Shown here one piece after another: positions 17,501 through 24,457 of a DNA stretch of 64,000 nt. Within the stretch, counting starts at the first letter, position 1. Each line of letters opens with the position of its first letter. This DNA is from Hymenobacter cheonanensis (GTDB lineage: Bacteria; Bacteroidota; Bacteroidia; Cytophagales; Hymenobacteraceae): NCBI RefSeq assembly GCF_030581075.1, contig NZ_JAUQSW010000002.1:558001-622000 (forward strand). The letters run 5' to 3'. The position numbers and the translations under genes were made by a program. The notes beneath the pieces were generated by a model that saw nothing but the letters and a program-made list of their open reading frames with translations, ran no database searches and was not told the origin of the DNA.

Positions 17501-18415
17501 GTCTTCGAAAGCAGTGGCCAGTACGTGGGCCAGTACCGGGCCTACGTCAATGGCCTGGGCGGCAATCCGCTCGTGGGCAGCAGCCAGGGCTTTTTTGTGC
17601 GGGTGAGCAGTGGCCAGACCAGCGGCACCATCGCCTTCCGCAACGCGCAACGCCTGACTTCCTTCGCCAATCAGGTAGCCGTGTACCGCACCGCCGCCGA
17701 CCCGCGCCCCCTGGTGCAGCTAGAGCTGCGCGGGGCCAGCGGCCCTGCCGACGTGCTCTACGCCTACGCCGAGGCCGGTGCCACCCCTGCCACCGACGCT
17801 GCCTACGACGCCGTGAAGCTGCCCAACCCTACTGGTTTGAACCTGGCTAGCCTGGCCGCCAGCGGCGAAAGCCTGGCCATCGACGGCCGCCCGGCCTTCA
17901 CGGCCGCCACGGTTATTGCCCTCACGGTGGGCGTGCCTGCGGCCGGCACCTACGCGCTGCGCGCCCCGGCCCTGGCCAACCTGCCCGCTGGCCTCGCTGC
18001 CTACCTGCGCGATGCCCAAACCGGCCAGCTTACCAGGCTGAGCGCGGGCACGAGCTACACCTTCAGCGCCAGCACGGCCGAGGCGCAGGCCACTATTGTG
18101 GGGCGCTTCAGCTTGCAGTTCGGCGCGGCCTCGCCGCTGGCTACGACGCCAGCCTTGCTAGCCGCTGAGGTAAGTGTGTACCCCAACCCGGCGCACGAAA
18201 GCTTCGTGGTAGTGGTGCCCGCCGTGGCCGGGGCCAGCCAGGTGCAGGCCCAGCTCTGCAACGCGCTGGGCCAGGTAGTGCGCACGCAAACGGCCGCCCT
18301 GCCCGCCACCGGCGCCCGCCTAAGCGTGCCCACCGGCGCGCTGGCGGCCGGCGTGTACGTGCTGCGCCTGCAAGCCGGCTCCTCGACCACCGCCCAGCGC
18401 GTGGTCATTCAGTAA
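14507..18415 (+). CDS. Large FG-GAP/VCBS-repeat and Gly-rich protein with T9SS type A sorting domain
   Basis: 1302 residues with signal peptide (PAWLLLGASGLLASPALA). Residues ~35-400 are seven FG-GAP/VCBS blades of about 50-60 residues, each with a calcium-binding D-x-[ND]-x-DG-x-x-D loop (DVSGDGKLDLL, DVDGDGNLDVV, DVNGDGRPDLL). Residues ~405-645 form a glycine-rich domain (PF12810-like: GGGGATDVRRQGT, NALVVAGGSGG, GAGGGGGYYGGGGSG). Then come parallel-beta-like repeats (ITVNSPGVATLGGNVTVTSS), a ~500-residue region common in Hymenobacter surface proteins (GYRHYAAPVSG, GWALVGNPYPAPIDF), and a C-terminal type A sorting signal (VSVYPNPAHESF, GVYVLRLQAG). Surface-exposed or secreted adhesin-like protein. 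The upstream 160 nt are AT-rich and probably hold its promoter. Confidence 0.88.
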   Translation: MRTKFYHRSGQLPAWLLLGASGLLASPALAQTPATFAPVATTGTGAGSAPISLAVADVSGDGKLDLLSVDQQNKNVNVQLGTGSGSFGPVTAFSTGAGIPWGIVVADVDRDGAPDLLTVSTGTNTVGVRRGTGTGSFSIYLTEFSTGADSAPIGLAVADVDGDGNLDVVTANSNGDSAGLLLGTGSTGSNSFRTVRPYSTGAGGHPYQITVADVNGDGRPDLLAANANTNSIGVLLNLGFNTFSAATSFSTGAGSAPTDIVVADVNGDGQPDLLTANNFGAAVGVLLGTGTGTFGPVVPYGTGTGSAPFKLAVADVNGDGRPDLLADNRGSDAAGVLLGNGDGTFGPVTQLSVGAGSHPQDIVAADVNADGKLDLLTADFNTSAVGVLLNTTNTAAFSTRYTYTGGTQTYTVPAGVTRLAIVAVGGQGGGYEQRATTYPYGLVLGPSAPGAKVQATVAVTPGEVLTVVVGGTGESGSSFAPRPNNYHLGGYNGGGRGALSSDASGGGGATDVRRQGTRTSDYLASRNALVVAGGSGGNARAVVGGYPGIPNAPGVGAASGATQTGPGVGSASPVNDGRSSVGGDGIGTGGPSDGAGGGGGYYGGGGSGDPVYGNNTAAGGGGGSSFAAAGSTDVTYTIDRNLASSVTLTPVAVTYPDLVVATTTSIAAGTYNSITVNSPGVATLGGNVTVTSSVTVNTGATLNDGCAVISGAGTFTLAAGGTLGICNAAGISSSGATGAVQTTGARSFSTDASYVYNGTASQRTGTGLPAQVRNLSTANDSTVVLSAATRVAELLTLDAAGNLVLNGQALTLLSSEDGTALVVNRGTGIVQGAATVQRYLDPGKNPGLGYRHYAAPVSGSTVADLATTGFAPVLTQSYNTSATPGATTPFPTVFGYDQGRLATVSSNYPAFDKGFFVPASLSTPLEVGRGYAVNINGTQLVDFTGTLTTGNQTLTLARNAGATAADAGWALVGNPYPAPIDFRSLTDGGLVGLDASMYVFESSGQYVGQYRAYVNGLGGNPLVGSSQGFFVRVSSGQTSGTIAFRNAQRLTSFANQVAVYRTAADPRPLVQLELRGASGPADVLYAYAEAGATPATDAAYDAVKLPNPTGLNLASLAASGESLAIDGRPAFTAATVIALTVGVPAAGTYALRAPALANLPAGLAAYLRDAQTGQLTRLSAGTSYTFSASTAEAQATIVGRFSLQFGAASPLATTPALLAAEVSVYPNPAHESFVVVVPAVAGASQVQAQLCNALGQVVRTQTAALPATGARLSVPTGALAAGVYVLRLQAGSSTTAQRVVIQ

Positions 18416-18431
18416 TCTTTTCTCCCACCAG

Positions 18432-18454
18432 GCCGGCCCCGACGTGGGGCCGGC
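18432..18454 (+). terminator. Hairpin after the large T9SS gene
   Basis: Perfect 9-bp stem GCCGGCCCC / GGGGCCGGC with a 5-nt loop, followed by the T-rich TTCTTCCCTGTTTT. It starts 17 nt after the stop codon. Confidence 0.7.
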
Positions 18455-18473
18455 TTCTTCCCTGTTTTGCTGT

Positions 18474-18677
18474 ATGAAAAACCTTGCTTTAACTGCCACC
18501 CTGCTGCTAGCCCTGGGTAGCGCGGCCCAGGCCCAGGCGCCCACCACGGGCGGTCCCACGCCCGGTGGTGCCGCCCCCGACCCCACGCAGGTGCCCATCG
18601 ATGGGGGCGCTTCGCTGCTGCTGGCCTCGGGCGTGGCCTATGGCCTCAAGCGCCTGCGCGACCGCCGCCGAGCCTAG
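18474..18677 (+). CDS. PID-CTERM small exported protein
   Basis: 67 residues from the ATG at 18474 (an open extension to 18444 would place residues before the signal peptide and overlap the hairpin region). Signal peptide: MKNLALTATLLLALGSAAQA. A short Pro/Gly spacer (QAPTTGGPTPGGAAPDPTQ) leads to the C-terminal tripartite signal PIDGGASLLLASGVAYGLKR plus a basic tail (LRDRRRA). This PID motif, hydrophobic helix and basic end match the PID-CTERM sorting domain described in Bacteroidota, thought to be a C-terminal sorting or anchoring signal. There is almost no protein between the two signals, so it may be a peptide or a processing product rather than an enzyme. Confidence 0.75.
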   Translation: MKNLALTATLLLALGSAAQAQAPTTGGPTPGGAAPDPTQVPIDGGASLLLASGVAYGLKRLRDRRRA

Positions 18678-18690
18678 CCGCCGCCCCCTA

Positions 18691-18733
18691 CGCAAAAGTG
18701 CCCCGGCTGCCAGGCAGCCGGGGCACTTTTGCG
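18691..18733. terminator. Bidirectional terminator between PID-CTERM gene and galT
   Basis: Perfect palindrome: CGCAAAAGTGCCCCGGCTGC pairs with its complement ending in GGGGCACTTTTGCG. Runs of A and T at the bases serve both converging genes. Confidence 0.9.
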
Positions 18734-18752
18734 TGCGGCTATTTGCACTGGG

Positions 18753-19820
18753 CTAGTGAGCAGCCGGGGCGGGCGTGGGGGCCTGCTTCTTGTAGTGCAC
18801 AGCCGGCAGGGCGCGCAGGCGCTCGGCGGCCTGCTCGGGGGTGATGTCGCGCTGGGCGTTGGCCAGCAGCTCGTAGCCCACCATGAATTTCTTGACGGTG
18901 GCCGAGCGCAGCAGCGGCGGCAAAAAGTGCATGTGCAGGTGCCACTCGGGGTAGTCCTGCCCATCGGTGGGGCGCTGGTGGAAGCCGGCCGAGTACGGAA
19001 AGCTGATTTCGAACAGGTTGTCGTACCGGATGGTGAGTTGGCTCAGAATATCGGCCAGACCATCGCGCTCTTGGTCATTGAGCTGCGTGAGGTCCTGCAC
19101 GGCGCGGCGCGGCAGCACCAGCGTTTCGAAGGGCCACACGGCCCAGAAGGGTACCAGCACCACCCAGGTGTCGTTTTCGACTACGAAGCGGGTTTTGGTT
19201 TTCTCCTCGATAGCGAGGTAATCGCTGAGCAGCGTGCGGCCGTTTTTGTCGAAGTAGGTTTTTTGGGCGCGAGCTTCCTTGGCGGGCAGGTCGGGCACGG
19301 TGCGCTCGCTCCAGATTTGGCCGTGCGGGTGCGGGTTCGAGCAGCCCATCACAAAGCCTTTGTTCTCGAAAATCTGCACGTAGTTGATGTTCGGGTCGGC
19401 CCCTAGCGTGCGAAACTCGTCGGTCCACACGTCCACCACCCGCCGAATTTCCGCGATTTCCATCTCGGGCAGCGTCAGGTCGTGGCGCGGCGAAAAGCAG
19501 ATAACGCGGCAGTGGCCCGTTTCGGCCTCGGCGCGCAGCAGGCCGCCTTCCTCAAACGAGCCGGTTTCGCCCTCGGGCAGCAAGGCCGCAAAGTCATTGT
19601 CGAACACGTACTGGTGCTCGTACTTGGGGTTGGTAATGCCGCTCGTGCGCGTGTTGCCGGGGCAGAGGTAGCAGGTAGGGTCGTAGGCCGGGCGCTCTTC
19701 GGGCTGCGGCTTTTCCTGCTGGCCCTGCCAGGGGCGCTTGGCGCGGTGCGGCGACACAAGCACCCACTCATCAAGCAGGGGGTTGAAGCGGCGGTGGGGC
19801 TGCTCGGTGAAGTCAAACAT
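18753..19820 (-). CDS. galT: Galactose-1-phosphate uridylyltransferase
   Basis: 355 residues, family length. It transfers UMP between UDP-glucose and galactose-1-phosphate (Leloir pathway, cytoplasm). Visible motifs: substrate-binding start [20 protein letters not shown], the metal-site cysteines in [11 protein letters not shown], and the active-site [12 protein letters not shown], whose second histidine is the uridylylated nucleophile. The second HIT half contains [12 protein letters not shown]. It lies downstream of galK on the same strand, separated by 89 nt that include a hairpin followed by a T-run, so part of its transcription may stop before it. galE and a galactose transporter are not in this window. 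Confidence 0.97.
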   Translation of the reverse strand: MFDFTEQPHRRFNPLLDEWVLVSPHRAKRPWQGQQEKPQPEERPAYDPTCYLCPGNTRTSGITNPKYEHQYVFDNDFAALLPEGETGSFEEGGLLRAEAETGHCRVICFSPRHDLTLPEMEIAEIRRVVDVWTDEFRTLGADPNINYVQIFENKGFVMGCSNPHPHGQIWSERTVPDLPAKEARAQKTYFDKNGRTLLSDYLAIEEKTKTRFVVENDTWVVLVPFWAVWPFETLVLPRRAVQDLTQLNDQERDGLADILSQLTIRYDNLFEISFPYSAGFHQRPTDGQDYPEWHLHMHFLPPLLRSATVKKFMVGYELLANAQRDITPEQAAERLRALPAVHYKKQAPTPAPAAH

Positions 19821-19844
19821 GGGGGTGGGGAGTTAAAAGGAATG

Positions 19845-19867
19845 AAAAAACGCCGGCCTTCGCCGGC
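19845..19867 (-). terminator. Rho-independent-like terminator between galK and galT
   Basis: Read on the minus strand: GCCGGC-GAAG-GCCGGC followed by G and six T. The 6-bp GC stem closed by a GNRA-like loop and the T-run lie between the galK stop and the galT start. Confidence 0.7.
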
Positions 19868-19909
19868 CCGGAGCACCGCCCCGCGCCGGCCGCGGTGGCG
19901 GTAGCCTGG

Positions 19910-21082
19910 CTAGCCTTCCTCGTTCAGCAGCTCGCCCACGCCGTCGGCCAGCGTGGTTACGTAGGTGTCCAGCTTCAGGCCTAGCTGGTCGTGGTAGCCC
20001 TGCTTCATGTAGGTCAGAAATTCCTTTACCTGGTCGGTGGCCACGAGGTTGAGGGTGCAGCCGCCGAAGCCGCCGCCCATCATGCGGGCGCCGTAACAGC
20101 CGGGGGCCGAGTGGGCCAGGGTTTCGAGCACGTCGAGTTCGTCGCAGCTTACCTGGTAGAGGTCGCGCAGGCCGGCGTGGCTGGCGTAAAGCAGCTCGCC
20201 CACTTCGGCCAGCGGCTTGCCCTCGGCCAGGCGGGCGGTGAGGTCCTGCACGCGCTGGTTTTCCTCCACCACGTAGCGGCAGCGCTTTTCTACCACCTCG
20301 CCTATTTCGCCCTTAGCCGCCTCAATATCAGCCAGCGTAGCATCGCGTAGCGACTTAATGGCCGGGTTGTGCTTTTGCAGAATCTCGACGCCCTTGGCGC
20401 ACTCCCGGCGGCGGGTGTTGTACTCGCTGTCGCCGAGTGCGTGCTTCACGCCCGAGTTGCAGAGCACCAGGCGGCAGGCGCTGGTGTCAAACGGAAAATA
20501 CTTGTAGTCGAGCGAGCGGCAGTCAAGCTCCACCACGTGCCCGGCCCGGCCAAACAGGCTGGCAAACTGGTCCATGAGCCCGCACATTACCTTGGCGTAC
20601 TCGTGCTCGGCCATCTGCGAAATGTGCGCCAGCGTCATAGTATCGAGCTTGAGGCCCAGCAAATTATTGAGGCCCCAGGCCACGCCACACTCGGCCGCGG
20701 CCGACGACGACAGGCCCGCCCCGCTCGGAATATTGCCCCCGAAGGCGCAGTCGAAGCCCGGCACCTCGGCGCCGCGCTTTAGCAAGCCCGCCACCACCCC
20801 TAGCTGGTAGTTGGCCCAGTGGCCGCCCCCGATGGGCGCAATGTCGGCCACCGCCACCTCGTAGGTATCGTCAAAGTCGAGGGCCGCCAGCCGGATGCGG
20901 TCGGTGCCGTTGAGGCGTAGCGCAAAGCGGATTTCCTTGTCAATGGCCGCCGGCAGCACCAGGCCATCGTTGTAGTCGGTGTGCTCACCGATGAGGTTGA
21001 TGCGGCCCGGCGCGCGCAGCAGCAGGGTGGGGGCGGCGCCAAAGCGCTGCTCAAAAGCGGAGGTAAGGGCGGAAGCAGTCAT
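19910..21082 (-). CDS. galK: Galactokinase
   Basis: 390 residues from the ATG at 21082; a TTG four codons upstream is less likely. GHMP-kinase motifs are all present: LLLRAPGRINLIGEHTDYND (galactose signature), NIPSGAGLSSSAAAECGVAW (phosphate-binding motif 2), and MMGGGFGGCTLNLV (motif 3). It phosphorylates alpha-D-galactose at C1 using ATP and hands the product to GalT, encoded downstream. The Cys and acidic residues of the DNCRSLDYKYF-like segment are conserved (DCRSLDYKYFPF). Gene order galK-galT on one strand indicates one transcription unit with partial termination between the genes. The upstream 156 nt diverge from a small lipoprotein gene. Confidence 0.97.
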   Translation of the reverse strand: MTASALTSAFEQRFGAAPTLLLRAPGRINLIGEHTDYNDGLVLPAAIDKEIRFALRLNGTDRIRLAALDFDDTYEVAVADIAPIGGGHWANYQLGVVAGLLKRGAEVPGFDCAFGGNIPSGAGLSSSAAAECGVAWGLNNLLGLKLDTMTLAHISQMAEHEYAKVMCGLMDQFASLFGRAGHVVELDCRSLDYKYFPFDTSACRLVLCNSGVKHALGDSEYNTRRRECAKGVEILQKHNPAIKSLRDATLADIEAAKGEIGEVVEKRCRYVVEENQRVQDLTARLAEGKPLAEVGELLYASHAGLRDLYQVSCDELDVLETLAHSAPGCYGARMMGGGFGGCTLNLVATDQVKEFLTYMKQGYHDQLGLKLDTYVTTLADGVGELLNEEG

Positions 21083-21251
21083 AAGTAGGCGCAAAAGTGG
21101 CGGATATTCTTCGGATGCAGGGGTAGCGGAAGCAGCAAAAAACGGGTACGCAGCCGTCGGCCAACCTTTTTTGGCCCGATGTAGTACAACTCAGCCATAA
21201 GCTGGCCGCGTGGCCTGAGCTTCATATCCCATTCATTATCTGCTGGTTCCC

Positions 21252-21452
21252 ATGACTACTTCGCGTCTTTCCCTGTTGTTTATCTTCTCCGTGCTGGCGT
21301 CGGCGCTCACGGGCTGCGCCGCCATCGGCGATATTTTTAAAGGTGGCATCTGGGTGGGCGCCATTGCCGTGTTTTTGGTAGTCGCTATCATCTGGTGGCT
21401 GGTAAGCAAGATGAGCGGCGGCAGCGGCGGCGGCAACGGCACTTCGGTATAA
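21252..21452 (+). CDS. Small putative lipoprotein with one membrane segment
   Basis: 66 residues. N-terminal lipoprotein-like signal RLSLLFIFSVLASALTGC (lipobox L-T-G-C at residues 19-22), then AAIGDIFKGGIWVG and a strong hydrophobic helix IAVFLVVAIIWWLV, ending in a Gly/Ser tail. Short proteins of this design (signal, GxIFKxGxWVG, one helix) recur in Cytophagales and are sometimes mislabelled as phosphatidate cytidylyltransferase; nothing here supports catalysis. Transcribed alone, divergent from galK, with a terminator 27 nt after the stop. Confidence 0.7.
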   Translation: MTTSRLSLLFIFSVLASALTGCAAIGDIFKGGIWVGAIAVFLVVAIIWWLVSKMSGGSGGGNGTSV

Positions 21453-21478
21453 AGCTGACTGGCAACGACATACGTATA

Positions 21479-21520
21479 TAAAAAAAGGCGCGACTCCCAG
21501 ATGGGAGCCGCGCCTTTTTG
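21479..21520. terminator. Bidirectional terminator
   Basis: AAAAAAAGGCGCG / CGCGCCTTTTT stem with inner CTCCCAGATGGGAG hairpin and single mismatches. It lies between converging genes (lipoprotein and fatty acid hydroxylase). Confidence 0.85.
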
Positions 21521-21534
21521 GTAGCTGCCAGGCA

Positions 21535-22191
21535 CTAGGCCTGCTCGCTGCGCTTGGTGGGCATGGTGCCGATAATGTGGTCCCAGAGGGTGCTGCTCAC
21601 CCCAAACGCCACCTCATCCTGGCGGTAGTGGTGCTGGGCGTGGTGCGTCCACCACACTTTGAGAAAGTTTTTGGGCGGCGCGTACATATGGATGGCGTAG
21701 TGCACAAACAGGTACATGGCGTAGCCAAACGTGAAGCCCGCCAGAATGCCGAAGGCCCAGTTGCCAAACGCAAACCGGAAAATAAAGAACAACAGCGAGG
21801 CTACAAACACCGTCAGAATGGGCGGCATGGCTAGCCGGGTTTCGTCCTTGGGGTACTCGTGGTGCACGCCGTGCATGGTGTACTGAAACTTGGCCCGCCC
21901 CGGCGTGGTAGCCGGAATGTGGTACACGTAGCGATGCACCAAATACTCGACGAACGTGAAGAGCAGCAGCCCGCCCAAAAACAGCCCCAGTCCCGAAAAG
22001 CCGGCTACAAAGCCCCGCGTGATGCCATAGTACAGGCTTACCAGGGCAGTGGCGATAAAGATGCTGACCGGCAGCGCGATATGCGTGTGCGAGAGCCGCT
22101 CCAGTACGGGGTTTTTAAATAGTTGGGCCGAGCCCTTGTGCTTGGGCCGCACCGGCGCGGGCGCCACGGGAGTATCGGTGAGATTAGCCAT
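21535..22191 (-). CDS. Fatty acid hydroxylase / sterol desaturase family membrane protein
   Basis: 218 residues with about four membrane helices. The histidine clusters that bind the di-iron centre are present in order: FVEYLVHRYVYH, MHGVHHEYP, FVHYAIHMY and THHAQHHYRQ. This pattern, and the length, fit the fatty acid 2-hydroxylase-like branch rather than the longer sterol desaturases. Likely reaction: O2-dependent hydroxylation of fatty acyl chains of membrane lipids (2-hydroxy fatty acids occur in sphingolipids and other lipids of Bacteroidota). The gene is transcribed alone; TAACTTTG lies 49 nt upstream of the ATG. Confidence 0.87.
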   Translation of the reverse strand: MANLTDTPVAPAPVRPKHKGSAQLFKNPVLERLSHTHIALPVSIFIATALVSLYYGITRGFVAGFSGLGLFLGGLLLFTFVEYLVHRYVYHIPATTPGRAKFQYTMHGVHHEYPKDETRLAMPPILTVFVASLLFFIFRFAFGNWAFGILAGFTFGYAMYLFVHYAIHMYAPPKNFLKVWWTHHAQHHYRQDEVAFGVSSTLWDHIIGTMPTKRSEQA

Positions 22192-22240
22192 AATGAAAGC
22201 CTGAAACTTAACTTACTACCTGTAAAAAACAGCTTGTCTA

Positions 22241-22248
22241 CAAAGTTA
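22241..22248 (-). promoter_or_regulatory. -7 promoter box of the fatty acid hydroxylase gene
   Basis: On the minus strand the sequence is TAACTTTG, an exact TAnnTTTG match; a TTG lies 24 nt further upstream. The ATG at 22191 follows after 49 nt. Confidence 0.5.
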
Positions 22249-22278
22249 CGCCTCCGCAGGTTTCGCCATTGCCAATAG

Positions 22279-22878
22279 CTAGGGCTGAAAGCCGGCGGCT
22301 TCGAGGGCGGCGGCCATTGCTTCGGCCGGGGCGCCGGGGTGGCGCAGCCGCGCCTGGCTATAGAACCCCGCCCGGGCCTCCAGGGTTCGGGCCAGCCACT
22401 CGGCCAGGGCTTGCTGGGGCGTGGCTGCGGCGGCCGTGCCGGCCAGCAGCGGCCGGGTAGTGGCCTGGTTGCGGCGCGCCAGGCGGCGCTGCAGCTCACG
22501 CAGCGGCACATCGAGCCACAGCACAAAGCCCGAGGCGTGCAGCACGGCTAGGTTGTCGAAAAAGCAGGGTGTGCCGCCGCCAGTAGCCACTACCAGCGGC
22601 CGGCCGGGGTGGCTAGCCACGGCCGCCAGCGCCGCTGCCTCGCGCCGCCGGAAGCCGGCTTCGCCCTCGGCGGCAAAAATCTCGGGGATGGTCTGGCCCG
22701 CGTCGGCCACAATGCGGTGGTCGAGGTCCAGAAAGCCCCGGCCGTAGTAGGCGGCCAGCTGGCGGCCCAGCGTGGTTTTGCCCGAGGCCGGCAGCCCAAT
22801 CAAATACAAATGGCCAGCCGGCCCGGCTAGGGGCCGGCTGGCCGGGGCGGGTAGAATATCCGACGGGAGGTCGGGCAT
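22279..22878 (-). CDS. aroK: Shikimate kinase
   Basis: 199 residues from the ATG at 22878 (the frame is open 11 codons further, but those overlap the upstream gene's end). Walker A LIGLPASGKTTLGRQLA; the shikimate-binding acidic motif in FLDLDHRIV; EAGFRRREAAAL; the glycine-rich VVATGGGTPCF; and the lid region RRNQATTRPLL. It phosphorylates shikimate at C3 in the aromatic amino acid pathway. It follows a small membrane protein gene by 10 nt on the same strand, which suggests co-transcription. The N-terminal ~20 residues (Pro/Ala-rich) are longer than in typical AroK. Confidence 0.92.
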   Translation of the reverse strand: MPDLPSDILPAPASRPLAGPAGHLYLIGLPASGKTTLGRQLAAYYGRGFLDLDHRIVADAGQTIPEIFAAEGEAGFRRREAAALAAVASHPGRPLVVATGGGTPCFFDNLAVLHASGFVLWLDVPLRELQRRLARRNQATTRPLLAGTAAAATPQQALAEWLARTLEARAGFYSQARLRHPGAPAEAMAAALEAAGFQP

Positions 22879-22888
22879 GGCAAGGCAG

Positions 22889-23185
22889 TTAATAAACCCG
22901 GTGGCCGCCACTCATCGTGGACAGCAGCGCAATGAGGCTGCCGGCAAAAAAGAAGCCGAGCACCATAAAAATAATCGTGACGAAAAGCGCCGCCTTCGCC
23001 CAGTTGGCTTTGCTGGGCGGCGTGCTGCGGCTGAAAGCCCACACAAATAACATCACCACCCCCACTACGGGAATGCACATGATAAGGTAGGTGATAATCC
23101 AGTCGCCAACCGAGACGGTGGGCGACTGCGGGCGGCTGTCGTAGGCGCCGCCGGCCGGGTAAGCGGGCGTAATGGTCGAGTCCAT
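22889..23185 (-). CDS. Small two-helix membrane protein
   Basis: 98 residues: a polar N-terminus (residues 1-25), then two hydrophobic segments, DWIITYLIMCIPVVGVVMLFVWAF and AALFVTIIFMVLGFFFAGSL, linked by a basic/polar loop (SRSTPPSKANWAK). Similar short proteins with this two-helix plan occur widely in Bacteroidota as hypothetical proteins. It is 10 nt upstream of aroK on the same strand. No enzymatic motif. Confidence 0.75.
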   Translation of the reverse strand: MDSTITPAYPAGGAYDSRPQSPTVSVGDWIITYLIMCIPVVGVVMLFVWAFSRSTPPSKANWAKAALFVTIIFMVLGFFFAGSLIALLSTMSGGHRVY

Positions 23186-23292
23186 GGGGCTAAAACAGAG
23201 AGGGTGAGAGGCTTATGCGCCGCCCGGCAGCCTGGCCGGCCGCAGTGCAGCGCAAGGCGCCAAATATATTGCGGGCGCCGCAATAAGCAAGT

Positions 23293-24354
23293 TCAGCCCA
23301 CTTTCACCCGCGGGTCGAGCAGCGCATACAGCATGTCGACGGCGATATTGACCAGCACAAAAATGGCGGCCACGAAGAGCGTGGCCCCCATCACCACCGG
23401 AAAATCGAGGTTCTCCACGGCGCGCAGCGTGGTGGTGCCCAGGCCTTTCCAGTTGAAAATATATTCGATAAAAAATGCGCCGGCCATGAGCGAGGCCAGC
23501 CAGCCTGACACGGCCGTTACCACCGGGTTGAGGGCGTTGCGCAGGGCATGGCGCCACACCGTGCGGCCGGGGCTCAGGCCCTTGGCCCGCGCCGTGCGGA
23601 TGTAGTCCTGGCTCAGCACATCGAGCATGGAAGAGCGCGTGAGCTGCATGATAACGGCTAGTGGGCGCACGCCCAGCGCCACGGCCGGCAGCAGCAGGTT
23701 GCGCAGCACTAGGTGGCGCTGGGCCGTGAAGGGGTCGGTTTCGTAGAGTTGGCCCGTCAGGCTCAGGCCCGTCCAGTGGCTCCAGTAAAAGCCGAAGCTG
23801 ACGGCGATAAGAATAGCCGCCACAAACGACGGTACCGAAATGCCCAGTACCGAGGTTGTTACCAATACCCTATCGAGCCACGACTGCGGCTTTAGCGCCG
23901 CTGCCACCCCTAGCGCAATGCCGCCCACGGCCGCCAGCAGCATGGCCGCCAGCGCCAGCCACAAGGTGCCCGGAAAGCGGTCGAGCAAGAGGCTAAGCAC
24001 GTCCTGGTTGCTCTGAAACGAGCGGCGCAGATACGGCCACTTCAGCACCATGGCGCGCTCGTGCCCTAGCGGCAGCAGCGCCACGCCGCCGTAGCGCGCC
24101 ACCCCGGCCGAGTCGCGCGGGTGCACCCCCAGCGGCGAGGCGTCGTTGAGGTACCCGAGCAGGCGGGCGGGCAGCGGCTGGTCGAGGCCCAGGTCGGCGT
24201 TGATGGCGGCCTTGGTGGCCAGGTCGGTGCGCTGGCCGGCCAGCAGGGCGGCCGGGTCGCCGGGCAGCACGTTAAACAGAAAGAAAACCGTGCAGGCCAC
24301 GCCCACCAGCACAAGCAGGCCCTGGCCCAGGCGGCGCAGAAGAAAGGAGAGCAT
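23293..24354 (-). CDS. ABC transporter permease, DppB/OppB family
   Basis: 353 residues with about six membrane helices. The N-terminus FLLRRLGQGLLVLVGVACTV and VLPGDPAALLAG are the signature start of peptide/nickel permeases; the EAA-like coupling loop is in DYIRTARAKGLSPGRTVWRHALRNALNPVV. It forms half of the channel of a dipeptide/oligopeptide importer, normally paired with a DppC-type permease, two ATPases and a binding protein. None of those is adjacent here, so it is a scattered component, a common arrangement in Bacteroidota. The C-terminus LLDPRVKVG is family-typical. Downstream gap 23186-23292 shows no feature. Confidence 0.92.
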   Translation of the reverse strand: MLSFLLRRLGQGLLVLVGVACTVFFLFNVLPGDPAALLAGQRTDLATKAAINADLGLDQPLPARLLGYLNDASPLGVHPRDSAGVARYGGVALLPLGHERAMVLKWPYLRRSFQSNQDVLSLLLDRFPGTLWLALAAMLLAAVGGIALGVAAALKPQSWLDRVLVTTSVLGISVPSFVAAILIAVSFGFYWSHWTGLSLTGQLYETDPFTAQRHLVLRNLLLPAVALGVRPLAVIMQLTRSSMLDVLSQDYIRTARAKGLSPGRTVWRHALRNALNPVVTAVSGWLASLMAGAFFIEYIFNWKGLGTTTLRAVENLDFPVVMGATLFVAAIFVLVNIAVDMLYALLDPRVKVG

Positions 24355-24368
24355 GTTTTTTAATGGTT

Positions 24369-24457
24369 AATTATTAGTGGTTAATTGTTAATGGCTAATG
24401 GCAGTTTGTTCGTCTACTTAAGCTGCATTAACAATTGACCATTAACAACTAACAATT
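24369..24457. repeat. AT-rich imperfect inverted repeat
   Basis: Left arm about TAATTATTAGTGGTTAATTG, right arm its imperfect complement ending CAACTAACAATTA, with ATTGTTAATG / CATTAACAAT at the inner ends. It fills the gap between two minus-strand genes and differs from the GC-rich R1-R3 families. Confidence 0.6.
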
